From contig JAJFFK010000009.1 of the NCBI GenBank assembly GCA_021776655.1, positions 62,001 through 126,000 on the forward strand: 64,000 bases of DNA, written 5' to 3'. Each line of letters begins with the position of its first letter. Positions within the stretch are counted from its first letter, which is position 1. The position numbers and the translations under genes were made by a program. Below, in pieces: positions 26,233-33,735 of the stretch. The notes beneath the pieces are model-generated. The model had not been told where the DNA came from. It saw only the letters and a program-made list of their open reading frames with translations, and searched no databases. Source of the stretch: Henriciella sp. (GTDB lineage: Bacteria; Pseudomonadota; Alphaproteobacteria; Caulobacterales; Hyphomonadaceae).

Positions 26233-27396
26233 ATGCAAATGCACGCCAATTGGAACTATCCGACGCTGATCCGGTTTGGCGCAGGGCGGATTTCGGAACT
26301 GGCCGAGGCCTGCAAGAGCGCTGGGATGCAGCGACCCTTGCTGGTCACTGATCCGGGTGTCGCCAAGCTGCCAATGATCAGGGACGCGCTCGATCTGTGC
26401 CGGGCAGGTGGGCTGGGGATTGGCCTGTTTAGCGACCTCAAGGCCAATCCGAACGAGGCGAATGTTATCGCTGGCGCCGCGGCGTTTTGCGACGGCGACC
26501 ATGACGGCGTGATCGCGTTCGGGGGTGGCAGCGCGATTGATTGCGCCAAGGTCATTGCGTTTCAGCACACCCAAACCAAACCGCTTTGGGACTATGAAAG
26601 CGCAGACGGTTGGTGGGTCGGCGTTGATGAAAGTGAGTTCGCGCCGATCATCGCAGTGCCAACCACGGCGGGAACGGGGTCGGAAGTTGGCCGCGCGGCT
26701 GTGATCGTCAATGAAACCACGCATGAGAAAAAAATCCTGTTTCACCCGCGAATGATGCCGGCAATGGTGATCAGCGACCCTGAACTGACGGTTGGCTTGC
26801 CACCAACCCTGACGGCGGGCGTCGGATTGGACGCATTCGCCCACAGTCTTGAGGCCTATTGCGCCCCGACCTTCCACCCGCAATCGGATGGCATCGCGCT
26901 GGAAGGGATGCGCTTGGTCAAGGAAGCGCTCGGCGATGCGGTCAAGGACGGCAAGGATATTGTCGCGCGCTCGAAAATGCTGGCCGCCGCGTCGATGGGC
27001 GCGGTGGCGTTTCAGAAAGGGCTCGGCGCGATCCATTCCCTGTCGCATCCCATTGGTGCGCTTTATGATACCCATCACGGCATGACCAATGCGGTGATTA
27101 TGCCCTATGCGTTGGCGTTTAATCGCCCGGCTATCGCGTCGAAGTTTGACCGACTTGCCGCCTATCTCGGTCTGTCGGGCGGCTTTGACGGGGTGCTCAA
27201 ATGGGTGCTTGATATCCGCTCAGAAATCAACGTGCCGCATACGTTGGAAGCGTTTGGTGTAGATGATACGCAAGTCGGCACGGTTGCAAAAATGGCCGCT
27301 GCCGATCCGACCGCCGCGACCAATCCAATACCGCTGACGCCTGCGGATGCTGGCCGTATTTTTGAAGCGGCGTATCAAGGCGTGTTGGCAGGTTAG
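26233..27396 (+). CDS. Iron-containing alcohol dehydrogenase
   Basis: A 387-residue group III (Fe-dependent) alcohol dehydrogenase. The NAD-binding FGGGSAIDCAKVIAF motif lies near residue 95, the PTTAGTGSEVGRAAVI block follows, and metal-ligand histidines occur in LDAFAHSLEAY, GAIHSLSHPIGALYDTHHG. It interconverts an alcohol and an aldehyde. With the ligase and ALDH it makes a three-step alcohol-to-acid route. The ribosome site is AAGGAA 7 bases before the ATG. A hairpin at 27413 follows the stop. Confidence 0.9.
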   Translation: MQMHANWNYPTLIRFGAGRISELAEACKSAGMQRPLLVTDPGVAKLPMIRDALDLCRAGGLGIGLFSDLKANPNEANVIAGAAAFCDGDHDGVIAFGGGSAIDCAKVIAFQHTQTKPLWDYESADGWWVGVDESEFAPIIAVPTTAGTGSEVGRAAVIVNETTHEKKILFHPRMMPAMVISDPELTVGLPPTLTAGVGLDAFAHSLEAYCAPTFHPQSDGIALEGMRLVKEALGDAVKDGKDIVARSKMLAAASMGAVAFQKGLGAIHSLSHPIGALYDTHHGMTNAVIMPYALAFNRPAIASKFDRLAAYLGLSGGFDGVLKWVLDIRSEINVPHTLEAFGVDDTQVGTVAKMAAADPTAATNPIPLTPADAGRIFEAAYQGVLAG

Positions 27397-27412
27397 GTCC
27401 AGACCCTAGGCA

Positions 27413-27440
27413 CGCCAAAACCCCGGGCCGCGTTTTGGCG
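27413..27440. terminator. Hairpin after the alcohol dehydrogenase gene
   Basis: CGCCAAAAC and GTTTTGGCG form a 9-bp perfect stem with a 10-base CCCGGGCCGC loop; an alternative stem pairs CCGGGC (27423) with GCCCGG (27440). There is no T run on the plus strand, so it may be a weak terminator or a 3'-end stabiliser, or switch between two folds. Confidence 0.5.
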
Positions 27441-27475
27441 CCCGGTTCTACAGCGCCCCTAATATCTTCAGGGCA

Positions 27476-27599
27476 AGGTGCGCTCGGATTGAGCGCGAAA
27501 CTGACTGCCAGCCTTGCGACTGGCGTATAGCACCCAAATCCGAGCGCACCTGCAGCGGCATGTTTTTTTGGTCATCCTGCAGCCTTCGTACAGGCTGCA
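27476..27599. repeat. Intergenic hairpin array
   Basis: A 15-bp perfect inverted repeat (27476-27490 with 27537-27551) encloses a smaller GCCAG/CTGGC hairpin (27507-27524). It is followed by a seven-T run (27563-27569) and a second 8-bp hairpin TGCAGCCT/AGGCTGCA (27578-27599). No coding frame in this stretch looks protein-like. It could be a structured RNA or the remains of a small mobile element; I do not recognise RNase P, tmRNA, SRP or 6S RNA signatures. Confidence 0.55.
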
Positions 27600-27691
27600 A
27601 GTCCGGGCTTAGAAGAGTGTTCTCGTGGCCATAGCCAACCTGGCGGATTGCCAACCAGGCCCTCAAGTCACTACCCGACTGGTACCATCAT

Positions 27692-27711
27692 CATGCGGCA
27701 CGGTTGCCGCA
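27692..27711. repeat. 8-bp tetraloop hairpin ATGCGGCA-CGGT-TGCCGCAT
   Basis: A perfect 8-bp stem with a 4-base loop, the fourth strong hairpin in 300 bases of gene-free DNA. No T run follows. The rest of 27712-27901 shows nothing I can assign. Confidence 0.45.
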
Positions 27712-27901
27712 TGTATAGCGCCAGACCGCTGCTCTCATCCCAGATCCAGCCGTTCCAGACCGCCCTGTATCGAGGTGAGATGGGGTCAGTCTATATCAGA
27801 GAACAAGGGGGGCGGATAAGTTTTATGCGCGCTGAGCCGTGGCGGGCGATAGGATGGTTAATAGTGGGGGATTGAGGGGGATGGAGCGCTTGAGGTGAAG
27901 C

Positions 27902-27973
27902 CGTAGGGCGGGCCTTGGCCCGCCATGATAAGCCTCGCTCTTTAAAATCAGGCGGGCCAAGGCCCGCCCTACG
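27902..27973. repeat. REPIN-like inverted pair of GC-rich palindromes
   Basis: Two perfect 23-base arms (27902-27924 and 27951-27973) are reverse complements separated by 26 bases. Each arm holds an internal palindrome, GGCGGGCC-TT/AA-GGCCCGCC. This is the architecture of paired REP elements (REPINs), which are normally dispersed by a RAYT transposase encoded elsewhere. No such transposase is in this window. Confidence 0.7.
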
Positions 27974-28006
27974 AGGCAGGGCTTGATCGCCAAAACTGGG
28001 GCCTGC

Positions 28007-28186
28007 TCAGGAAGAATTCTTCAATGCGATGATCAAAATAAGCGGGGTTAGCAGCGCGCCCCAAAATAACATATTGATCAGTGACCGTAAAATACCGCCA
28101 TCTTCTTCGAGTGACAGCCCTAATGCACGCACAACCAGAGATCCAGGGAGTAGAAATAATTTCACGAGCACATTGAGAGTTGGCAT
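28007..28186 (-). CDS. Small membrane protein, 59 residues
   Basis: On the minus strand an ATG at 28186 follows a GAAGAAG purine stretch and opens a 59-codon frame. The product starts MPTLNVLVKLFLLPGSLVVR, has an acidic loop with LSLEEDGGILRS, then a strongly hydrophobic segment (MLFWGALLTPLILIIAL) and ends KNSS. A single or double membrane span is likely. Overlapping frames on both strands are longer but lack protein-like composition. I do not recognise the family. It is not linked to the flanking genes by overlap. Confidence 0.6.
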   Translation of the reverse strand: MPTLNVLVKLFLLPGSLVVRALGLSLEEDGGILRSLINMLFWGALLTPLILIIALKNSS

Positions 28187-28266
28187 CGGCTTCTTCTTTC
28201 ATGTTCCACCCTTGTAAGGGTATGCATTATTGTGAGCGGTGTGAAGATGGTGGATTGGGTTAAATT

Positions 28267-28974
28267 TTACTTGAACAATTCACCCAAGAAATCCTTACAG
28301 GTGGCGAAGCTGCGGCGGTCGGCTTCGGCGCTGTATTGCATGCCAAAGTTCGGCAATTGAGCACCCGGATTGGTGAAGGCGTGCATTGTCGCGCCGTAAG
28401 CGTGTAACTGCCAGTCGGCATTCGCGGCGCTCATCTCTTTGGCAAAGGCCATCACGTCATCCGGTGTGGCCATCGGATCATCCCAGCCATGCAGGACGAG
28501 GAGCTTGGCCTTGATCTTGGCACCATCCGTGTTGCCCGGCGCGCCAAGCAGGCCGTGAAATGCGGCAACGCCTTCGACATCCATATTGATGCGCGCCATG
28601 TCGAGCACAGACAGGCCACCAAAACAGAAGCCAATCGCCGCAGCTGCCGAGACGCCGCTTTCGGATTTGGCCACTTCCAGGCCAAGCTCAAGCCGGTTCT
28701 GCAGAGCCTTGCGATTGCTGGCCAGTGGCTCCATCAAGGCCTGACATTCTTCATTGGTCTCGCCGCGTTTGCCTTTGCCGTAGACGTCCATCGCGAACCC
28801 GGCATAGCCCCAAGCGGCGAGCAACTCAGCCTTCTCGCGTTCGAAATCAGACAGACCGCCCCATGCGTGCGCAACCACGATCACGGCTTTCGGCGTGCCG
28901 GCAGGCATGGCGAGGACGCCCTCATAGGTCTGGCCGCCTTGCTCATAATCGATGGTCTTTGTGGTGACGGACAT
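28267..28974 (-). CDS. Dienelactone hydrolase family protein
   Basis: A 235-residue alpha/beta hydrolase. The nucleophile elbow is GFCFGG with cysteine as nucleophile (about residue 121), the acid lies in LHGWDDPMATPDD and the histidine in YGATMHAFTNPG, giving the Cys-Asp-His triad of dienelactone hydrolases. It hydrolyses lactones or small esters in the cytoplasm. An AAGGAG ribosome site precedes the ATG. No catechol-pathway genes are nearby, so the physiological substrate is unclear. It is divergent from the MBL-fold gene. Confidence 0.9.
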   Translation of the reverse strand: MSVTTKTIDYEQGGQTYEGVLAMPAGTPKAVIVVAHAWGGLSDFEREKAELLAAWGYAGFAMDVYGKGKRGETNEECQALMEPLASNRKALQNRLELGLEVAKSESGVSAAAAIGFCFGGLSVLDMARINMDVEGVAAFHGLLGAPGNTDGAKIKAKLLVLHGWDDPMATPDDVMAFAKEMSAANADWQLHAYGATMHAFTNPGAQLPNFGMQYSAEADRRSFATCKDFLGELFK

Positions 28975-29149
28975 AATGGGGTCTCCTTAGCTGCACTCAG
29001 CTTCTTGTTTGGCGGGTGTTCTTTTGCATCTTTGCCAGTTCTATTGTCTTGTCCATTATCTTGTTGTCGCCGCGTGGTGGGTTTGAGCAATGATCCGCTT
29101 TCCGCACGGTGATGGTTGGAGTAGGCGGCAGTGCGTGCGAGAAAGCAGT

Positions 29150-30217
29150 ATGGATGGATTTGCAGGCAAAACTGCTGGGCGTGCAGCGCTCAATTACCCG
29201 CTTGGCGACACTGTGCCGGAGGTTGGCGAGACGATCGAGATCGCGCCGGGCGTGCACTGGCTGCGGATGCCGCTGCCCTTCTCGCTGAAATGGATTAACC
29301 TCTGGCTGATCGATGATGGGCCAAAGGGCTGGACGATTGTTGATACCGGTATGCCGTTGGAGGACACCAAAGCCGCCTGGCGCAAGATCTTTGACGAGAA
29401 GCTGGGTGGGCGTGCCGTCTGGCGGGTTATCGTCACGCATATGCATCCTGATCATATCGGTAATGCAGGTTGGCTGACGCGGAAATTTCCGGGGGCCGAG
29501 TTCTGGATCTCACGGTTGGAATATATCACGTGCCGGTTACTGGTGGCCGATACTGGCCGCGAGGCACCGCAGGCGGGGATTGATTTCTACGTCAAAGCGG
29601 GCTGGGGCGAGGATTTGATCGCTAATTACAAGGCGAGATTCGGTGGGTTTGGCCGTGCGGTGTCGCGACTGCCGGATGCCTATCAACGGCTGGAAGATGG
29701 TCTGGAACTCGAAATGGCGGGCCAGACCTGGCGCGTGATCATGGGCAGCGGCCATTCCCCAGAACATGCCTGCCTGTTCTGTCCGGCGTTGAATGTGCTC
29801 ATTTCTGGTGATCAATTGCTGCCCCGTATTTCGTCTAACGTATCGGTGTTTCCAACTGAGCCAGCGGCTGATCCGCTGAAGGATTGGCTGGAGTCTTGCG
29901 AGAAATTGAAGGCGGCCTTGCCAGCCAATGTATTGGTCTTACCTGCGCATAATGAGCCGTTTACCGGCGCGCATGACCGGCTCGATCATCTCGTTCATGG
30001 CCATGAGATCGCCTTGAAACGACTGAAACAACGGCTTGGACAGGAACCACGCCGCGCGGTTGATGTTTTCCCGGCGATCTTTGGGCGCAAGATCGGCGAT
30101 GATGTGATCAGCATGGCGACCGGTGAAGCCCTGGCCCATATCAATTGCCTGATCTGGCGCGGCGAGGTGGTTTCTGAAACCGATCAAGACGGCGTGGTCT
30201 GGTATCGCACCGGGTGA
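29150..30217 (+). CDS. MBL-fold metallohydrolase
   Basis: A 355-residue metallo-beta-lactamase-fold protein. The metal-binding motif HMHPDHIGNAGW (H-x-H-x-D-H) lies near residue 100, with further ligands in MGSGHSPEHACLFC, LISGDQLLPRIS and LPAHNEPFTGAHDR. The C-terminal 90 residues form a winged-helix-like tail common in LACTB2-like enzymes. The frame is open to 29090; the methionine at 29150 is preferred because it begins the conserved part. Substrate unknown (thioester or nucleic-acid hydrolase are family options). Confidence 0.85.
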   Translation: MDGFAGKTAGRAALNYPLGDTVPEVGETIEIAPGVHWLRMPLPFSLKWINLWLIDDGPKGWTIVDTGMPLEDTKAAWRKIFDEKLGGRAVWRVIVTHMHPDHIGNAGWLTRKFPGAEFWISRLEYITCRLLVADTGREAPQAGIDFYVKAGWGEDLIANYKARFGGFGRAVSRLPDAYQRLEDGLELEMAGQTWRVIMGSGHSPEHACLFCPALNVLISGDQLLPRISSNVSVFPTEPAADPLKDWLESCEKLKAALPANVLVLPAHNEPFTGAHDRLDHLVHGHEIALKRLKQRLGQEPRRAVDVFPAIFGRKIGDDVISMATGEALAHINCLIWRGEVVSETDQDGVVWYRTG

Positions 30218-30300
30218 GTCGCTGACATTTTTTGGCCAATAAGCTCGCCTAATTGAACTGTGCAGCTTAAACTCGCCAAGAACAAAGCCGGGAGGCCTTC

Positions 30301-30567
30301 ATGTCTGACTCGAACCCGACACGCGGCTGGTTTGCCGTGGGCATTGGCTTGATTATTCTCGGTGGCGCTGTCTATGGCTTGGCAGCCTTTGTGGGAATTG
30401 GCTTTGCAATCAGTTCAGTCAGCGCGGAAGCAGGCGGACCGGTTTGGGCGATATTGCTGATTCCGGGCTTGGCTGGTCTGGGTTTTTTGATATTGCTGGC
30501 AAAAGTGGTTGTTGATCGGCTCAACAATGCCGAGGATGACCACTATTCACGAAACGTCGATAAATAG
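30301..30567 (+). CDS. Small two-helix membrane protein of unknown function
   Basis: An 88-residue protein with two strongly hydrophobic stretches (WFAVGIGLIILGGAVYGLAA and VWAILLIPGLAGLGFLILLA) and a charged C-terminal tail (DRLNNAEDDHYSRNVDK). A GGGAGG-like site precedes the ATG. It sits 12 bases ahead of the YbjQ gene and 300 bases ahead of lepB, so the three are probably co-transcribed. I do not recognise the family. Confidence 0.72.
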   Translation: MSDSNPTRGWFAVGIGLIILGGAVYGLAAFVGIGFAISSVSAEAGGPVWAILLIPGLAGLGFLILLAKVVVDRLNNAEDDHYSRNVDK

Positions 30568-30579
30568 GAGACGACCGGA

Positions 30580-30894
30580 ATGATTGTGACCATGGGCGAA
30601 ACTGTGCCCGGTCGCGAGGTCGCTGAGGTGATCCGCACCGTTAAAGGAAATACTGTTCGGACCCGATTCTTCGGCCGTGATATCATGGCGGCCTTGCGCA
30701 ACCTGATTGGCGGAGAGGTTCCTGAATATACCAAGCTGATGGCTGAAGCGCGCGAACAATCTCTGGACAGGATGATTGCAGATGCCGAGACCGTGGGGGC
30801 CGACGCCGTGATCGCCATGCGCATTACCACGTCAATGATTATGGGTGGATCGGCAGAATTGCTGGCTTATGGCACGGCGGTACGATTGCGATGA
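30580..30894 (+). CDS. YbjQ family protein (DUF74)
   Basis: A 104-residue protein of the YbjQ family, also called the heavy-metal-binding domain. Conserved blocks are EVIRTVKGNTVRTRFFGRDI, LIGGEVPEYTKLM and MIADAETVGADAVIAMR. Family members form pentameric rings; the role is unknown. A GGAG ribosome site lies 9 bases before the ATG, and the stop overlaps the lepB start (ATGA), so the two are coupled. Confidence 0.9.
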   Translation: MIVTMGETVPGREVAEVIRTVKGNTVRTRFFGRDIMAALRNLIGGEVPEYTKLMAEAREQSLDRMIADAETVGADAVIAMRITTSMIMGGSAELLAYGTAVRLR

Positions 30895-31757
30895 CTTCGG
30901 AGACAGAAACGGCCTTTGCTGAAGACGCAGCGCCTGCAACCCTGAAAGAAAAAGCCATCAAAGAGGCCCGCGAATGGGGCGTGACCTTGAGCATTTTCAT
31001 TCCGCTCTTCCTGATTTTCTCCGGACTATTGTTCGAATTGCGCGTGATTCCGTCTGAAAGCATGGTGCCAAATCTGCAAGTTGGCGATCGCGTGACTGTC
31101 AACAAGTTTGCGTATGGTTATTCGCGCAACTCTCTGCCGTTTAGCCTGGGGCGCTACGTGCCGCTGCCGGATGGCCGAATTTTTGCCAGCCAGCCCAAAC
31201 GCGGCGATGTTGTTGTATTTGAGCATCCCCATACATCGCGTGTGATGATCAAGCGCCTGATCGGTTTGCCCGGTGATGAGGTTCAGATGCGGGCTGGAAA
31301 AGTCTGGCTCAATGGCGCACCGACCCAGCACGACTTCGTGCGCCGGATCAATTATAATCGCCATTCTGACAAGGTTTCTGTTACAGCGCGTGAGTATGAT
31401 GACGGTGATGGTGAGACGACCTGGATCAGCCATGACTGGGAAAACCGGGGCGGGCGTTACGACGACACGCCGGTATTCCGCGTGCCAGAAGGACACTTCC
31501 TGTTTCTTGGCGACAATCGCGACAATTCAACTGACGGGCGCGCCTTGAGCGGGCATTGCCCGGCCGATGCTGATGGCGTGATTAGCCGTGCAGGTTGCCC
31601 GCCGCAGCGCGGGGCGACGGCGAAAAGTGCGTCTGTTGGTTTCGTGCCATTCACCAATTTGATTGGCCGCGCGGATACCGTTTTGTTCAGCACCTATAGC
31701 TGCCGTCGGGCGAATGCTGATCCATGCATGAAAAAGCGGGTATGGCGGGGCTTGTAG
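30891..31757 (+). CDS. lepB: Signal peptidase I
   Basis: A 288-residue inner-membrane serine/lysine protease of the S26 family. A single transmembrane helix (SIFIPLFLIFSGLLF) precedes the catalytic serine in IPSESMVPNLQVGDRV; the catalytic lysine lies in RVMIKRLIGLPGDEV, and the conserved GDNRDNSTDGR is present. It removes signal peptides from exported proteins on the periplasmic side. An insertion of about 60 residues (LSGHCPADADGVISRAG region) near the C-terminus is longer than in short bacterial forms. Confidence 0.93.
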   Translation: MTSETETAFAEDAAPATLKEKAIKEAREWGVTLSIFIPLFLIFSGLLFELRVIPSESMVPNLQVGDRVTVNKFAYGYSRNSLPFSLGRYVPLPDGRIFASQPKRGDVVVFEHPHTSRVMIKRLIGLPGDEVQMRAGKVWLNGAPTQHDFVRRINYNRHSDKVSVTAREYDDGDGETTWISHDWENRGGRYDDTPVFRVPEGHFLFLGDNRDNSTDGRALSGHCPADADGVISRAGCPPQRGATAKSASVGFVPFTNLIGRADTVLFSTYSCRRANADPCMKKRVWRGL

Positions 31758-31874
31758 GCGGCGACTGGCGATCATTGATAGTGCCCCATTTCGGCCTCTT
31801 GATGCAACACTCCAACTTGTCTATGGCGAGCGTGATAGGTGTTGAATTTTCTTCTCAAAGGGCAGGGGGACTAG

Positions 31875-32474
31875 ATGGATAATCGACAGTCACCTGCACG
31901 CGGCCCATTAATTGTCTCGCGGCATGGTCGCCCGGCTCTGGATCACAATATCGGACCGCGATTGTCGGCAGATGAGTACCGCGACTGGTGGCAACGCTAC
32001 GAAATTGGCGGTCTTGCTGATGATCAGGATGTTCCGGCAGAGCTGTTGGACGCGGTCTCCGGTGCAGACATTGTGCTGAGCTCTTCGCGTCGACGCGCAG
32101 CTGAGACGGCAAACCGTGCCAGTGGCGGCAAGCACGCCCAGCCAGATGCTGTGTTCGACGAAGCGCCAATGCCGCCGCCATCCCTGAACGGACGTAAACT
32201 GGCAGCAAAGACCTGGTATGTCGTCGCCCGAATTGCGTGGCTGCTTGGCCATACCGAAGGTGAGGAAAACCTTGCTGACACGCGACTTAGGGCCAAGCAG
32301 GCAGCTCTGACCTTGCACGAGGCGGCGGAAGGCAAAGCGGTATATGTCGCGGCGCATGGCTGGTTCAACCGGATGTTGCGGCGGCCCTTGCGAAAGCTCG
32401 GCTGGGTGTGCGTTCGCGATGGCGGCGACGATTATTGGAGCTACCGCGTGTACGAATATCGCAGGAAATCCTAA
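31875..32474 (+). CDS. Histidine phosphatase family protein
   Basis: A 199-residue phosphoglycerate-mutase-like protein. The catalytic RHG motif is in LIVSRHGRPALD near the N-terminus, SSSRRRAAETA provides the second arginine region, and VYVAAHGWFNRML carries the second histidine. It probably removes phosphate from a small metabolite; substrate unknown. It lies 70 bases ahead of xseB in the same direction. Confidence 0.85.
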   Translation: MDNRQSPARGPLIVSRHGRPALDHNIGPRLSADEYRDWWQRYEIGGLADDQDVPAELLDAVSGADIVLSSSRRRAAETANRASGGKHAQPDAVFDEAPMPPPSLNGRKLAAKTWYVVARIAWLLGHTEGEENLADTRLRAKQAALTLHEAAEGKAVYVAAHGWFNRMLRRPLRKLGWVCVRDGGDDYWSYRVYEYRRKS

Positions 32475-32543
32475 AAAACCCCATTGAGCCGGGTCATGAG
32501 CGGCTCTAGTGTAGCGTTACAGGAACAGGAAGCGGACGATCAA

Positions 32544-32789
32544 ATGGCGGACAAAACGAAACCTGTAGACAAAATGAGCTTCGAAGAGGCGCTGACGGAG
32601 CTTGAATCCATAGTCCGTCAGCTTGAGCAGGGCGATGTTGAGCTTGAACAATCCATCGCGATTTATGAACGCGGCGCAGCCCTCAAGAAGCATTGTCAGG
32701 CGCGGCTGGATGCAGCTGATTTGAAGGTCAAGCAAATCATCCAGGGTCAGAATGGTGAAGTCACCACCGAGCCAGCGAGCTTCGATTGA
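32544..32789 (+). CDS. xseB: Exodeoxyribonuclease VII small subunit
   Basis: An 81-residue protein with the XseB core [20 protein letters not shown] and the helical [20 protein letters not shown]. It binds XseA to degrade single-stranded DNA to oligonucleotides. The frame extends to 32484 but the ATG at 32544 gives the normal length. The stop TGA shares a base with the ispA ATG (TGATG), the usual alphaproteobacterial xseB-ispA-dxs arrangement. Confidence 0.93.
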   Translation: MADKTKPVDKMSFEEALTELESIVRQLEQGDVELEQSIAIYERGAALKKHCQARLDAADLKVKQIIQGQNGEVTTEPASFD

Positions 32790-33691
32790 TGCAGGACGAC
32801 GAGGATATGGATTTTGCTCGTCGTCTCTCTCGGATTGCCGATCGGGTGACGGTGGCTCTGGATCAGTTGATCCCGCCTGCTCAAGGTCCCGAAGCCGACT
32901 TGATGCGCGGGATGCGACACGCGGCCTTGGCTAATGGCAAACGCATGCGCCCGTTCTATGTGATTGAGACAGGCGCGCTGTTCGATGCACCGCAACAGAG
33001 CCTGCTCAGAACCGCAGCGGCGCTGGAATGCATCCATACCTATTCGCTGGTTCATGATGATCTGCCATGTATGGACGATGATGATTTTCGCCGTGGACAG
33101 CCAACCGTCCACAAAGCCTTTGGGGAAGCCACAGCGGTGCTCGCAGGTGATGCACTTTTAACCCTCGCGTTCAAAATCCTGGCCGGCGAAGACACTCATA
33201 ATGATCCGCTGGTTCGCCTGCGACTGATCGAACGGTTGGCTGACGCGTCGGGCGCGCAAGGCATGGTTGGTGGTCAGATGATTGACATGCTGGAGAGTGA
33301 CAGTCCGAGAGATATTAATACCATTACCCGGATGCAGCGACTTAAAACCGGCGCTCTGATTTCCTATTCAGTTGAGGCTGGTGCAATCATTGGCGGCGCC
33401 AATGAGGCTGAACGCAACGCCCTGCACGGGTTCGCGCATGATCTCGGATTGGCCTACCAAATCGCCGATGACTTGTTGGATGTTGAAGGCGATGAAGCAG
33501 AAGTTGGCAAACCACTACGCAGCGATGCTGAGGCCGGAAAAGCCAATTTTGTCACCCTTCTGGGCGTTGATCAGGCCAAAGAGAGAGTGCGGCTGCTCGC
33601 CGCGCAAGCCCGACAACATCTCGCAATTTTTCGCAAAAGGGCCAATATCTTGCTGCAATCTGTTGATTTTGTTTTGGACCGAACTCACTAA
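32789..33691 (+). CDS. ispA: Farnesyl diphosphate synthase (polyprenyl synthetase)
   Basis: A 300-residue all-helical prenyltransferase. The first aspartate-rich motif is in LVHDDLPCMDDDDFRRG and the second in YQIADDLLDVEGD, with the GKRMRPF substrate-binding segment near residue 50. It condenses IPP with DMAPP and GPP to farnesyl diphosphate for quinones and undecaprenol. The ATG at 32789 overlaps the xseB stop; an in-frame TTG three bases earlier is less likely. It precedes dxs by 44 bases. Confidence 0.94.
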   Translation: MQDDEDMDFARRLSRIADRVTVALDQLIPPAQGPEADLMRGMRHAALANGKRMRPFYVIETGALFDAPQQSLLRTAAALECIHTYSLVHDDLPCMDDDDFRRGQPTVHKAFGEATAVLAGDALLTLAFKILAGEDTHNDPLVRLRLIERLADASGAQGMVGGQMIDMLESDSPRDINTITRMQRLKTGALISYSVEAGAIIGGANEAERNALHGFAHDLGLAYQIADDLLDVEGDEAEVGKPLRSDAEAGKANFVTLLGVDQAKERVRLLAAQARQHLAIFRKRANILLQSVDFVLDRTH

Positions 33692-33735
33692 GACGGCTAG
33701 CTTGATGCTTGTTGCAGCCTAGAAGGCCCCGCCCG

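Noticed and set aside
23236-27078. A 3.8-kb open frame on the minus strand opposite the ligase, aldehyde and alcohol dehydrogenase genes
   Set aside because: It is the mirror of three well-supported plus-strand genes and has an Arg/His-rich composition with no domain; codon bias of the real genes keeps the frame open.
27448-27666. A 72-codon minus-strand frame across the hairpin array
   Set aside because: It runs through strong inverted repeats, has no ribosome site and its composition is not protein-like.
28029-28217. Plus-strand frame and a 77-codon minus-strand frame over the small membrane protein
   Set aside because: Both lack hydrophobic or domain structure; the 59-codon minus-strand frame is coherent.
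32786-33691. ispA starting at a TTG three bases before the ATG
   Set aside because: The ATG at 32789 overlaps the xseB stop and gives the expected N-terminus.
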